Source: Mycobacterium sp. SM1 (GTDB lineage: Bacteria; Actinomycetota; Actinomycetes; Mycobacteriales; Mycobacteriaceae). From it: a stretch of 64,000 bases of DNA. Location of the stretch: the NCBI RefSeq assembly GCF_018361265.1, contig NZ_JAFLNH010000001.1, forward strand, positions 496,001 through 560,000, given 5' to 3'. Positions 18,674 through 27,800 of this stretch are shown here, in pieces (the first letter of the stretch is position 1; every line of letters starts with the position of its first letter). A model generated the notes under the pieces. It saw nothing but the letters and a program-made list of their open reading frames with translations. It was not told the DNA's origin and ran no database searches. The translations under genes were made by a program, and so were the position numbers.

Positions 18674-19571
18674 TTATCGCCGCCGCTTGGTGTTGGCGAG
18701 CATGCTGCGGATGAGCTCACGGCCCAGTGCGTTGAGAAAGGTTTGGAAACCGCGGCTGCTCACAAACCGCCTCCACCAGCTTGGCTTTGCGGGCGCGGGC
18801 TTCGATGACTGCCGCGCCGGCGCCTGATCGGCCGGCGTGGCCTGCGCTGCCCGTTCGTTCAGGATGTCGTAGGCGGATCTGGAACGGATGCTCTGACCAT
18901 ATGTGGTGTGCAGCGGGCTGGTTTCGGCCGCGGCTGCGATCGCCTGCCCACCGATGGCGGCCATCAGCGAGCGCGGTGAGCGCAGCCTGGTCCACGCGAC
19001 CGGGGTCGGGGCTCCCCGTTCGGAGAGCACGGTGACGACGGCTTCGCCGATGCCCAGCGACGTCAGCGCCGAAGCCAAGTCGTAGACGTCGGTTTTCGGG
19101 TAGGTGCGGACGGTTTTGGTCAACGCCTTCTGGTCGTCGGGGGTGAAGGCACGCAAGGCGTGCTGGATGCGCGCCCCCAGTTGCGAGAGCACGTCGTTGG
19201 GCACGTCGGTGGGCAATTGGGTGCAGAAGAACACGCCCACCCCCCGGGAACGGATCAGCTTGACGGTCTGCTCGACCTGTTCCAGGAACGCCTTGGACGC
19301 GTCGGTGAACAGCAGATGCGCCTCGTCGAAAAAGAACACCAGCTTGGGTTTGTCCACATCGCCGACCTCGGGAAAAAACCTGAACAGTGTTGCCAGCAGC
19401 CACATCAGGAAGGTGGAGAACAGCACCGGGCGGGTCGCCTGGTCACCCAGCTCGAGCAGCGAGATGACGCCGCGGCCCTGGCTATCGACGCGCAACAGGT
19501 CCCCGGGCCGCAGTTCGGGCTCGCCGAAAAAGGTGTCGGCGCCCTGGGCTTCCAGGTTGACCAGGGCTCAC
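18674..19571 (-). pseudogene. HerA-like ATPase (Rv2510c-type) lacking its N-terminal half
   Basis: The family protein is about 530 residues. Here only the C-terminal ~290 codons remain: QGADTFFGEPELRPGDLLRV, Walker B PKLVFFFDEAHLLF, FFCTQLPTDVPNDVLSQLGA and a Ser/Lys/Arg-rich tail. A TGA at 19568-19570 closes the frame just upstream. Before it sit a good ribosome site (GGCGAGAGGA, 19590-19581) and a GTG at 19571 which look like the native start. After GTGAGC the sequence jumps in another frame to the middle of the protein. So roughly 240 codons, including the Walker A loop, appear deleted with a frameshift at the junction. A residual product from the TTG at 19495 (273 residues) would lack the P-loop and is probably inactive. 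Confidence 0.8.
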
Positions 19572-19674
19572 GGTGTCGCGTCCTCTCGCCAACTGATGCG
19601 GGCACACCCTGACACTACGTGCCGCCGCCGGTCCCGGTGGGCGCTGGGGCGAACGTTTGCCTACTGTGAACGCT

Positions 19675-20322
19675 GTGCATGACGAACTGGTGTGGATCGA
19701 CTGCGAGATGACCGGGCTGGATCTGCGCTCGGATAAGTTGATCGAGATCGCGGCCCTGGTCACCGACGGCGAGCTGAACGTTCTCGGCGACGGCATCGAC
19801 GTGGTGATCCACGCCGACGAGGCCGCGCTGTCCTCGATGGTCGACGTTGTCGCGGACATGCACGCCCGCTCCGGCCTCATCGATGAGGTGCAGGCGTCCA
19901 CCATCGATTTGGCGACCGCCGAGAAGATCGTGCTGGACTACATCCGTGAGCACGTCAGCCAGCCCAGGACGGCGCCGCTGGCGGGCAACTCGGTCGCCAC
20001 CGACCGCGCCTTCATCGCCCGCGACATGCCCGCCCTGGACTCGTTTCTGCACTACCGCATGATCGATGTCAGCTCGATCAAGGAACTCTGCCGGCGCTGG
20101 TACCCGCGCATCTACTACGGGCAGCCGGCCAAGGGACTGACCCACCGCGCGCTTCCCGACATCCACGAATCCATCCGCGAACTGCGGTTCTACCGGCGCA
20201 CCGCGTTCGTGCCACCACCCGGGCCGGCTACCGGCGAGATCGCGGCCGTGGCCGCCGAACTCGGGGGCGTGGCGGGCACACCGGAGGGAATCGATTCGAT
20301 CGGCGAGCGTCCGAGCGATTAG
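19675..20322 (+). CDS. orn: Oligoribonuclease (3'-5' exoribonuclease)
   Basis: This 215-residue DEDDh exonuclease degrades 2-5 nucleotide RNAs, including pGpG and pApA. Motifs: [15 protein letters not shown] (Asp and Glu of ExoI), [16 protein letters not shown] (ExoII) and [17 protein letters not shown] (ExoIII with catalytic His). GTG 19675 gives the family length; an in-frame GTG at 19666 would add three residues. It diverges from the decayed ATPase gene, and tRNA-His follows 48 bases after the stop, as in M. tuberculosis (Rv2511, hisT). Confidence 0.93.
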   Translation: MHDELVWIDCEMTGLDLRSDKLIEIAALVTDGELNVLGDGIDVVIHADEAALSSMVDVVADMHARSGLIDEVQASTIDLATAEKIVLDYIREHVSQPRTAPLAGNSVATDRAFIARDMPALDSFLHYRMIDVSSIKELCRRWYPRIYYGQPAKGLTHRALPDIHESIRELRFYRRTAFVPPPGPATGEIAAVAAELGGVAGTPEGIDSIGERPSD

Positions 20323-20370
20323 TATCGACCTCGCCGCCCGTCGGTTCCCGGGGAACCGCCCGCGGCGATG

Positions 20371-20443
20371 GTGAGTGTAGTTCAGTTGGTAGAGCACCAG
20401 GTTGTGGTCCTGGATGTCGCGGGTTCGAGTCCCGTCACTCACC
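20371..20443 (+). tRNA. hisT: tRNA-His (anticodon GTG)
   Basis: Acceptor GTGAGTG pairs with CACTCAC, the anticodon loop contains GTG (gttGTGgtc), and the T arm is GCGGG-TTCGAGT-CCCGT-like. The base before the 5' end is G (20370), opposite the discriminator C (20443), giving the G-1:C73 pair diagnostic of tRNA-His. CCA is not fully encoded. Confidence 0.95.
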
Positions 20444-20453
20444 CTAACGAGCC

Positions 20454-21689
20454 CTAACGAGCGGGAGAGCCGGTGTTGGCGTTGCCGGCGCGCCACTGCC
20501 CCCACGGGATGTTCCAGTCGCCGAGGCCCTCGGTTCCGGACAGCGTCGGCCCGACCGTGTTGATGATTTCCACGACGTCACCGCGCTTGGCATGCTCGTA
20601 GAACCATTGCGCGTTGCTGGGGCTGACGTTCAGGCAGCCGTGACTGGTGTTGGTGTGGCCTTGCGCGCCCACCGACCATGGCGCGGAATGCACGAACACC
20701 CCGCTGTAGGAGATCTGCGTGGCCCAGTCGACCTCGGTGCGATACCCGTCGGGCGAGTTGACCGGCACCCCGTAGGTGGACGAATCCATGATGATGTGCT
20801 TGAACCGTTCCCCGACCACGTAGATGCCGTTAGCGGTGGGGGTCTTGTCCTTGCCCATCGACGTCGGCATGACCTTGACCACCTCACCGTTGATGCGCAC
20901 GGTCAACATTTTGGTGGTGTCGTCCGCGGTCGCGATGAGCTCATCACCGATGGTGAAATGCGTGTGCACGTTGTCCTCGCCGAAAACACCGTCGCCTAAG
21001 TCCACGCCGTAGGTGTTGACCGCGACGTCCACGGCCGTGCCAGGCTTCCAGAAACGCTCTGGGCGCCAGCGCACTTCACGGTTGTTCAACCAGTAAAACG
21101 CGCCTTCGACCGGTGGCGTGGTCGTGATCTTGATTGCTTTCTCGGCGGCCGCCCGGTTGGCGATGTTCTCGTCGAACCGGATCGCCACCGACTGGCCGAC
21201 ACCAACCACCTCGCCGTCCTGCGGCACCACGTAGGGCATGGTCAGGTTCGCGGGGGAATGGGTCTGGAAGGTGATCTGACGGGTGGCCACACCGCCCAGC
21301 CCGAGCGCCTTCGCGTTGAGGGTGTAGCGGCGGTTGTAGCCCAGCGGCTCGGTGGTGGACCAGTGCACGCCGTCAGGGCTGAGCTGACCGCTGACCGACT
21401 TGCCGTTTTCGTTGACCATGGTGACCGACGCCAGGACTCCGTCCTCGGCGGCCACCGTCACCGGAGCGTCGACGGCGACACCGACGGCGCCGTCAGTCAC
21501 CGACGCGGTGAGTTTAGGGACCAGCAAATCGGCGAACGGCGTGGCCTTGTCGGCGATAACCTTCGCCGGAGCGGTGCCGCCACCGCCACTGCTGCAGGCT
21601 CCGGCGCCCAGCACGATCGCCGGGACTAGCAGCGCCACAGACCAGGCTTGGCGCCCCCGGCGAGGGGCCATCGAACCGACCCGCCACAT
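20454..21689 (-). CDS. ldtB: L,D-transpeptidase LdtB (LdtMt2-like lipoprotein)
   Basis: This 411-residue cell-wall enzyme makes 3-3 cross-links in peptidoglycan. A lipoprotein signal is visible ([17 protein letters not shown]; lipobox Cys about residue 32). Two Ig-like domains follow ([36 protein letters not shown]), then the YkuD catalytic domain with the His in [16 protein letters not shown] and catalytic Cys in [15 protein letters not shown]-terminal [12 protein letters not shown] tail packs on the domain in the known structure. It is the target of carbapenems in M. tuberculosis (Rv2518c). ATG 21689 follows AGGTGGG on its strand. Confidence 0.95.
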   Translation of the reverse strand: MWRVGSMAPRRGRQAWSVALLVPAIVLGAGACSSGGGGTAPAKVIADKATPFADLLVPKLTASVTDGAVGVAVDAPVTVAAEDGVLASVTMVNENGKSVSGQLSPDGVHWSTTEPLGYNRRYTLNAKALGLGGVATRQITFQTHSPANLTMPYVVPQDGEVVGVGQSVAIRFDENIANRAAAEKAIKITTTPPVEGAFYWLNNREVRWRPERFWKPGTAVDVAVNTYGVDLGDGVFGEDNVHTHFTIGDELIATADDTTKMLTVRINGEVVKVMPTSMGKDKTPTANGIYVVGERFKHIIMDSSTYGVPVNSPDGYRTEVDWATQISYSGVFVHSAPWSVGAQGHTNTSHGCLNVSPSNAQWFYEHAKRGDVVEIINTVGPTLSGTEGLGDWNIPWGQWRAGNANTGSPAR

Positions 21690-21851
21690 ACCTTTCCCAC
21701 CTCACGCCCGGGCTGAACCCCATAGACTTGGCAGTAGTCTAGGGACAAGCAGGCGATAGCGCTGTGAGGCTCCCCACGACCTCCATGCCGGGGATTTCAG
21801 CCTGCCGTGCAACGCCTGTTATTGTCGCAGACAGATCCCAGAACTATCCAG

Positions 21852-21924
<73 letters not shown>

Positions 21925-21989
21925 CCACGTCAGCAGTTCCACGTCGGCGGCGATGTCCGTCGGCAGCGATGCCCGCGTGTCGTTTGCGA

Positions 21990-22217
21990 TCATCGATTCC
22001 TGATCTTGCGGATCACCAAGAAAACGACCACTGCGCCGACACCGGCCAGGGAAACGGCCACCACGGGTCTGGTGAGGAACTCGATCGCCCAGCCTTTGAC
22101 GTCGTCGGCGACCCGGCGAGGATTGGCCCGTTCAACCAGTAAGTCCACGGTCGACGCCAACTGCTCGCGGGCCTGGTCGATCTCGTGCTTGATGGTGTCG
22201 GGATCCCGGTCCGCCAC
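21990..22217 (-). CDS. DUF3618 small membrane protein
   Basis: A 75-residue protein corresponding to Rv2520c. The soluble N-terminal helix shows the DUF3618 signature (IKHEIDQAREQLASTVDLL), then a linker, then one membrane helix near the C-terminus (VVAVSLAGVGAVVVFLVIRK). GTG 22217 is chosen because GGAGGA lies just upstream; an ATG at 22229 overlaps that ribosome site. Function unknown. It is transcribed divergently from bcp, about 125 bases away. Confidence 0.8.
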   Translation of the reverse strand: MADRDPDTIKHEIDQAREQLASTVDLLVERANPRRVADDVKGWAIEFLTRPVVAVSLAGVGAVVVFLVIRKIRNR

Positions 22218-22341
22218 GCTGTCCTCCATGTCCGCCCGCGCCGGGCCGTCGACGGCTCGGTCTGAAAATGGTTTCTTGCCGAACTACCCTAGAGCAGCCG
22301 GTGCTCATTGCGACGCCGCGGTGAACAGAGAGGTAACGCCG

Positions 22342-22815
22342 TTGACCGAGACCCCACGCCTGAAGCCCGGCGACAAAGCACCCGCCTTCAGCCTGCCCGA
22401 CGCCGACGGCCACACCGTGTCGCTGGCCGACTTCCGGGGCCGGCGCCTGATCGTGTACTTCTACCCGGCGGCCTTGACGCCAGGCTGCACCAAAGAGGCT
22501 TGCGACTTCCGCGACAACCTGCGCGATCTCAACGAATCCGGCCTCAACGTCGTCGGCATCTCCCCGGACCCGCCGGCGAAGCTGGCCAAATTCCGTGACA
22601 CCCACCGGCTGACGTTCCCGCTGCTGTCCGACCCCGACCGTAGCGTGCTCGCCGCCTGGGGCGCCTACGGGAACAAGCAGATGTACGGCAAGACGGTGCA
22701 GGGCGTGATCCGCTCGACATTCGTCGTCGACGAAAAGGGCCGGATAGCGCTCGCCCAATACAACGTCAAAGCCACCGGCCACGTCGCCAAGCTGCGCCGG
22801 GACCTGGGTGTCTAA
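22342..22815 (+). CDS. bcp: Peroxiredoxin Q / bacterioferritin comigratory protein
   Basis: A 157-residue thiol peroxidase that reduces hydrogen peroxide and organic or fatty acid peroxides. The peroxidatic and resolving cysteines sit in LTPGCTKEACDFRD, separated by four residues as in PrxQ. Other motifs are GDKAPAFSLPDADG and IRSTFVVDEKGRI. TTG 22342 is chosen because AGAGAGG (22327-22333) is well placed and the length equals that remembered for Rv2521; upstream in-frame codons have no support. It converges with the M20 peptidase gene, with a long hairpin between them. Confidence 0.92.
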   Translation: MTETPRLKPGDKAPAFSLPDADGHTVSLADFRGRRLIVYFYPAALTPGCTKEACDFRDNLRDLNESGLNVVGISPDPPAKLAKFRDTHRLTFPLLSDPDRSVLAAWGAYGNKQMYGKTVQGVIRSTFVVDEKGRIALAQYNVKATGHVAKLRRDLGV

Positions 22816-22873
22816 CCCAGGCAAAACGGTGGATTCGCTTCAGCCCCGATAGTTTGTACTCAGAAACGGGGGA

Positions 22874-22926
22874 AGGTTTGCCCACCTTCGAGCGATTTCA
22901 CAACTCGCTCGAAGGTGGGCAAACCT
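22874..22926. repeat. Perfect 22-bp inverted repeat between convergent genes
   Basis: Arms 22874-22895 and 22905-22926 are exact reverse complements (22 of 22), separated by a 9-base loop (tttcacaac). The left arm begins AGGTTTGCCCACCTTCGAGC. It lies midway between the bcp stop and the stop of the oppositely oriented peptidase gene, 59 and 54 bases away. It could serve as a bidirectional terminator, although no T-tract follows either arm, or be a copy of a dispersed palindromic element. Confidence 0.85.
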
Positions 22927-22979
22927 ATACATCTCCAGGTACCTCTCCACACGAGGGCTCAGGTGAACGACCGGCCCGG

Positions 22980-24305
22980 TCAGGCCAGGGCCGCTAGCAG
23001 CAGCGCCTCGGCGGTTGCGGCGCGTTCCAGGACACCCAGGTGCAGGCTCTCGTTGACGCTGTGCGCTTGCGTGGCGGGGTCTTCCACCCCGGTCACCAGG
23101 ATTGTCGCCTTCGGGAACGCGGCGGCGAACTCCGCGATGAACGGGATAGAGCCGCCCATCCCCATCTCGACCGGGTTGGTGCCCCACGCCCGGCGGAGCG
23201 CCGCCCGCGCGGCGTCATACACCGGACCGCTCGCGTCGATGGCGCAGGGCTGGCCGATCTCCCCGGGAAGGACCTCGACGTGCGCGCCCCACGGTGCGTG
23301 GGTGTGCAGATGCCTGCGCAGGGCGTCCAGGTGCGCCGCGGCGTCACCGCCTGGGGCGACTCGCATGCTGATCTTCGCCCGGGCCCGTGGGATCAGCGTG
23401 TTCGACGCCGCCGCAATCGGTGTGGTGTCGATGCCGATTACGGTGATCGCCGGTTTGGCCCACAACCGCTGCGTCACCGAGCCCGATCCGATCTCCGCGA
23501 CCCCGTCCAGCAGACCGGATTCGGCCCGCACCCGCTCCGGCGGGTAGTCGATGGCCGCGGTGGTGCTTTCATGCAGACCGGCCACCGCCACCTCGCCGTC
23601 GTCGTCGTGCAGGCTGGCCAGCAGCCGCACCAGCGCGCTCAATGCGTCGGGCACCACGCCGCCCCACAGCCCCGAGTGCAGCCCGTGGTCGAGGGTGGCC
23701 ACTTCGACGACGCAATCGACGAGCCCGCGCAGCGACACCGTCAGCGAGGGCACCTCCGTGCTCCAGTTGACCGAGTCGGCCAGGACGATCACGTCGGCGG
23801 CCAGCTCGTCGCGGTGGGCGGCCAGCAGCCGGCCCAGCGACGGGGACCCCGACTCCTCCTCGCCCTCGACAAACACGGTCACCCCCACCGGCGGCCTGCC
23901 GCCATGTGCCCGAAACGCCGCCAAATGCGTTGCGATGCCCGCCTTGTCGTCGGCACTACCACGTCCATAGAGCCGCCCGCAGCGCTCGGTGGGCACGAAC
24001 GGCGGTGAGACCCACTGACGCGGATCGCCTTCGGGCTGAACATCATGGTGCGCGTACAGCAGCACCGTGGGGGCTCCCGGCGGCGCGGGATGGCGAGCGA
24101 TGACGGCCGGCGCGCCGCCCTCACCGACGATCCGGACATCGGGAAAACCTGCCTGCGACAACAGCTCCGCGACCGTCTGTGCGCAGCGGTAAACCTCGGG
24201 CCGGCGTGCCGGGTCGGCCCACACCGATTCGATGCGGATCAGCGTCTCCAGGTCGCGCCGCACCGAGGGCAGCACATCGCGGACACGGTCGGCCAGATCG
24301 CTCAC
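22980..24305 (-). CDS. M20 family metallopeptidase/dipeptidase
   Basis: A 441-residue zinc carboxypeptidase-like enzyme corresponding to Rv2522c. Metal ligands are in LLYAHHDVQPEGD and YGRGSADDKAGI, the catalytic Glu in FVEGEEESGSPSL, and the C-terminal ligand in AHSVNESLH. The central dimerisation domain is visible (LHSGLWGGVVPDAL). Substrate unknown, probably dipeptides or acyl-amino acids; cytosolic (no signal peptide). The GTG at 24305 has no ribosome site, but TAGCCT lies seven bases upstream on its strand, consistent with a leaderless transcript. It converges with bcp. Confidence 0.85.
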   Translation of the reverse strand: MSDLADRVRDVLPSVRRDLETLIRIESVWADPARRPEVYRCAQTVAELLSQAGFPDVRIVGEGGAPAVIARHPAPPGAPTVLLYAHHDVQPEGDPRQWVSPPFVPTERCGRLYGRGSADDKAGIATHLAAFRAHGGRPPVGVTVFVEGEEESGSPSLGRLLAAHRDELAADVIVLADSVNWSTEVPSLTVSLRGLVDCVVEVATLDHGLHSGLWGGVVPDALSALVRLLASLHDDDGEVAVAGLHESTTAAIDYPPERVRAESGLLDGVAEIGSGSVTQRLWAKPAITVIGIDTTPIAAASNTLIPRARAKISMRVAPGGDAAAHLDALRRHLHTHAPWGAHVEVLPGEIGQPCAIDASGPVYDAARAALRRAWGTNPVEMGMGGSIPFIAEFAAAFPKATILVTGVEDPATQAHSVNESLHLGVLERAATAEALLLAALA

Positions 24306-24333
24306 GGCTTTGAGGCTAACGGTCGCCCTCCCC

Positions 24334-24393
24334 GCGAGCAGTCGCAAAAGCACCCACCCGGACCCCGAATTGGGGGTTTTTGCGACTGCTCGC
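24334..24393. repeat. Compound hairpin between acpS and the M20 peptidase gene
   Basis: Outer arms 24334-24349 (GCGAGCAGTCGCAAAA) and 24378-24393 are exact reverse complements. Inside lies a second hairpin, ACCCC (24362-24366) with GGGGT (24373-24377). It resembles small palindromic elements ending in TTTTGCG..CTGCTCGC that I recall scattered between M. tuberculosis genes. It may act as a terminator for acpS, since a run of T follows the inner stem on the plus strand and A on the other. The repeat structure is certain; the role is inferred. Confidence 0.75.
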
Positions 24394-24399
24394 CGACGG

Positions 24400-24792
24400 T
24401 CACGGCGCTTCCAGAATGGCCACCGCCGCGGCGGTGTCCCCTTCATGGGTCAGCGACACGTGGATCGTCACGTCCGTCAAATGCTCGGCGATGGCCCCGG
24501 AGAGCCGCACCCGCGGCCGACCCCACACGTCGGTGACCACCTCGATGTCGCGGTGAATACCCTCCGGCAGCACCGGCCGCTGCGCGAACCGCGACCCCGA
24601 CCACGCTTTGATCACCGCCTCTTTCGCCGCCCATCGCGCCGCGAGGTGCCGGGCGGCCGATGAGCTCTTGTCGGAGGCGTCACGGCGCTCGCCGGGGGTG
24701 AAGGTTTCAAAGAACACCGTTCCCGGCTGGTCGACTTGGTCAGCGAAATCAGGGATGGAGACCAGGTCGATCCCCACACCAACGATGCCCAT
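24400..24792 (-). CDS. acpS: Holo-[acyl-carrier-protein] synthase (phosphopantetheinyl transferase)
   Basis: This 130-residue AcpS transfers 4'-phosphopantetheine from CoA to the ACP domain of FAS-I and to the meromycolate ACP. Motifs: GIVGVGIDLVSIPDF with the Mg-binding Asp, and ARHLAARWAAKEAVIKAW (Glu and Lys of the active site). In fungi this activity is fused to FAS; in mycobacteria it is a separate gene just behind fas, as here (28-base gap). ATG 24792. It corresponds to Rv2523c. Confidence 0.95.
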   Translation of the reverse strand: MGIVGVGIDLVSIPDFADQVDQPGTVFFETFTPGERRDASDKSSSAARHLAARWAAKEAVIKAWSGSRFAQRPVLPEGIHRDIEVVTDVWGRPRVRLSGAIAEHLTDVTIHVSLTHEGDTAAAVAILEAP

Positions 24793-24820
24793 GGTTGGAC
24801 ACGCTAGCTGATGGCGCAAG

Positions 24821-27800
24821 TCATCGGAGGTAGACGTCGCCGTCCCCCAGCCGCGCCGCCGGGTTAAGCAGCATCGCCGCCTCCTGCGGCTTCTCTGCCA
24901 CCGCATGGTCGAAGCGACGGTCGGCGGGGCGCTCATATAGCGGCGGTCCGCCGGCGATGGCGGCGGCCAGCCGGCGCTGGCCGGCCAGCAGCCGGGCATC
25001 GGCCCGCCGTTGGTAGCGCTCGCGCTCCTGGGGATCCAGTGCGGCCAGGAAGGCCTGCGGGTGCACCAGCGCGATGACACCGGAGACGTGGCCGAACCCA
25101 AGGCTGGTGATCAGCCCCGCTTTCAGCGGGAACTTGTCGCCCAGTCGCAGCGTGTCACGGACCCACACCAAGTGCGCCGAGCCGGCCAGCTCGTCATCGA
25201 CGCAGTCCAGGCTGCGGTTGGGTGGAATCACCCCGTCGCGCAGCATCTGGCACATGCCCATCATCTGGAAGACCGCCGCGCCGCCCTTGGCATGCCCGGT
25301 CAAACTCTTCTGCGACACCACGAGCAGCGGCGCTCCCGGTGAGCGGCCCAGCGAGTCGGCCAGCCGCTCGTGCAGCTCGGTCTCGTTGGGATCGTTGGCC
25401 AGCGTCGAGGTGTCGTGTTTGGAGATCACCGCGATGTCGTCAACGCCGACACCCAGTTTGGCCAAGGACCGTGCCAGCGGTGAGTCCTTGCCCCCGCGCC
25501 CGGCACCCAAAGCGCCGAGCCCGGGCGCCGGGATCGAGGTGTGTATGCCATCCCCGAACGACTGCGCGTAGGCCACCACGGCCAGCACGGGCAGACCCAT
25601 CCTTAACGCGAGGTCACCGCGGGCCAGCAGGATTGTGCCGCCGCCCTGCGCTTCCACGAAGCCCAGCCGCCGCCGGTCGTTGGGCCGGGAGAACCGCGAG
25701 TCGCTGATGCCCTTGGCGCGCATCATCTCGGTGTCGGCGGTGGCCGCCATGTCACCGAAACCGATGATGCCTTCCAGGGTCAGGTCGTCCAGCCCGCCGG
25801 CCACCACCAGCTCGGCCTTGCCCAACCGGATTTTGTCGACGCCTTCCTCCACCGAGACCGCGGCGGTGGCGCACGCCGCTACCGGATGGATCATCGCGCC
25901 GTAACTGCCGATGTAGGACTGGACCACGTGCGCGGCAATGATATTCGGCAGCACTTCCTGGAAGATGTCGTTGGGTTTGTTCCGGCCGAGCAGGTTGCCG
26001 TGATACATCGTCTGCATGGAGGTGCCACCGCCCATACCGGTGCCCTGGGTGTTGGCCACCAGCGTGGGATGCACGTAGCGCATCACCTCGGCCGGGGTGA
26101 ACCCGGCGGACAGGAACGCATCGACGGTCACGACGATGTTCCACACCGCCAGCCGGTCGATGGAGCTGGCGAGGTCTGCCGGGATGCCCCATACGGTGGG
26201 GTCGAACCCGGTCGGGATTTGGCCGCCCACGGTGCGGGACAGCTTGTTCTTCCGCGGAACCCGGATCTCGGTGCCGGCTTTGCGGGTAACTTGCCAGTCG
26301 GTGGAGTCGGGCACCGGGCGGATGATGGTGTGCTCCGGGTCGAACTGCACGAAAGCCCGCGCTTCGGCCTCGCTGGACACCACGAACGTGAAGTCCTTGT
26401 CCAAGAACACGCTGACCAAAAGCGGCGAGGCATGATCGGGGTCAATCGAGCCGTCATCGACCCACTCGCGGATCCCGACGCGTTCCACCACGGCGTCGTG
26501 ATAGCGCTCAACGAGTTCGGATTCGTCGATCAGCTCACCGGATTCGGTGTCATACCAACCGGGCTGGGGGTCGTCGTGCCAGCGGATCAGTCCGGTGGTC
26601 CAGGCCAGCTCGAGCACACCGGCGGCCGACAATTCGTTGTCGACCTCCATCTCGAAACGGGTGCGCGACGATCCGTAGGGGCCCAGTTCGGCACCGCCGA
26701 CGATGACCACCAGATCGGCCGGGTCGACATCGAGGTCGTCCCAGGGCGGAGGCGGCGCCGGGGTGTAGCCGCGCGGCGGGGACGGCAGTGCGGCGATGGT
26801 GGCCGCTGGCGCGGTGTCAACGGTCCCGGACTCCGACGCCGCCCGCTCGCGGGCGGTGGCCGCCAGCCCGGCCAGGTCGAGCTCGACGTCGCCCAGCCCA
26901 CCGGTCAGGTCAACCGTGAGCGGAGCTTGGGCCGCCGCCGCTTTGGACTCCGCATCGCAGAGGCCCAGCAGCATCGCGGCCATCTCGTCGGTGGAATACG
27001 TTGTCACGCCCGCTTCTTCAACAGCACTGACAATGGCATCGTTGTGGCCCATCAGCCCGGTGCCGCGGGTCCAGCCGATCAGCGCGTGCGCGAGGGTGAC
27101 GCGCGCCGCCCATGACGACTCCGCGCGCCAGCGCGCCACCACGGCATCCAGCGCCGACTTGGCCTCACCGTAGGCACCGTCGCCACCGAACATGCCGCGA
27201 TTGGGCGAACCCGGCAGCACTACGTGCAGCCGCGACGCGATATCGCGCTCCGCGCCGATCTTCGACAGCCCACCGATGAGCCGCTGCACCGCCCACAGCA
27301 GCACCTTCATCTCCATCTCGGCGCGCGCGCCGGCCTCGGACAAGTCGCCGGCAACCCGGGGTGCCGCGAAGGGGAACAGCAGCGTGGGAGTGAGCGCGTC
27401 TTTGACGTGGATAGACTGCGGCCCAAGGCTTTCGGTCTGCTCACTGCCGACCCATTCGACCAGCGCGTCGATGTCGCTGTAGGAGGCCATGTTCGCCGGC
27501 ACCACCCACAGCGCCGCCCCGTAGCGGGCGTGGTCTCGATACAGCGTGCGGTAGAAGGCCAGGCGCTCGTCGTCCAGCCTGGAAGTGGTCGCGACAACGG
27601 TGGCGCCGCCATCCAGCAGCCGGGCGACCACCGATGCGGCGATCGAGCCCTTCGACGCGCCGGTCACCACCGCCACTTCGTCGCTGTAGCACCCGTTGTC
27701 GGGGTTCTCCGCCCCGGCGGCAATGCGGGCGTACAGCGCGGCATGGATCTGGCGCCCGGCGGCCAGGGATTTGCCCTGCCACCAGGTGGCCTGGGTCGCG

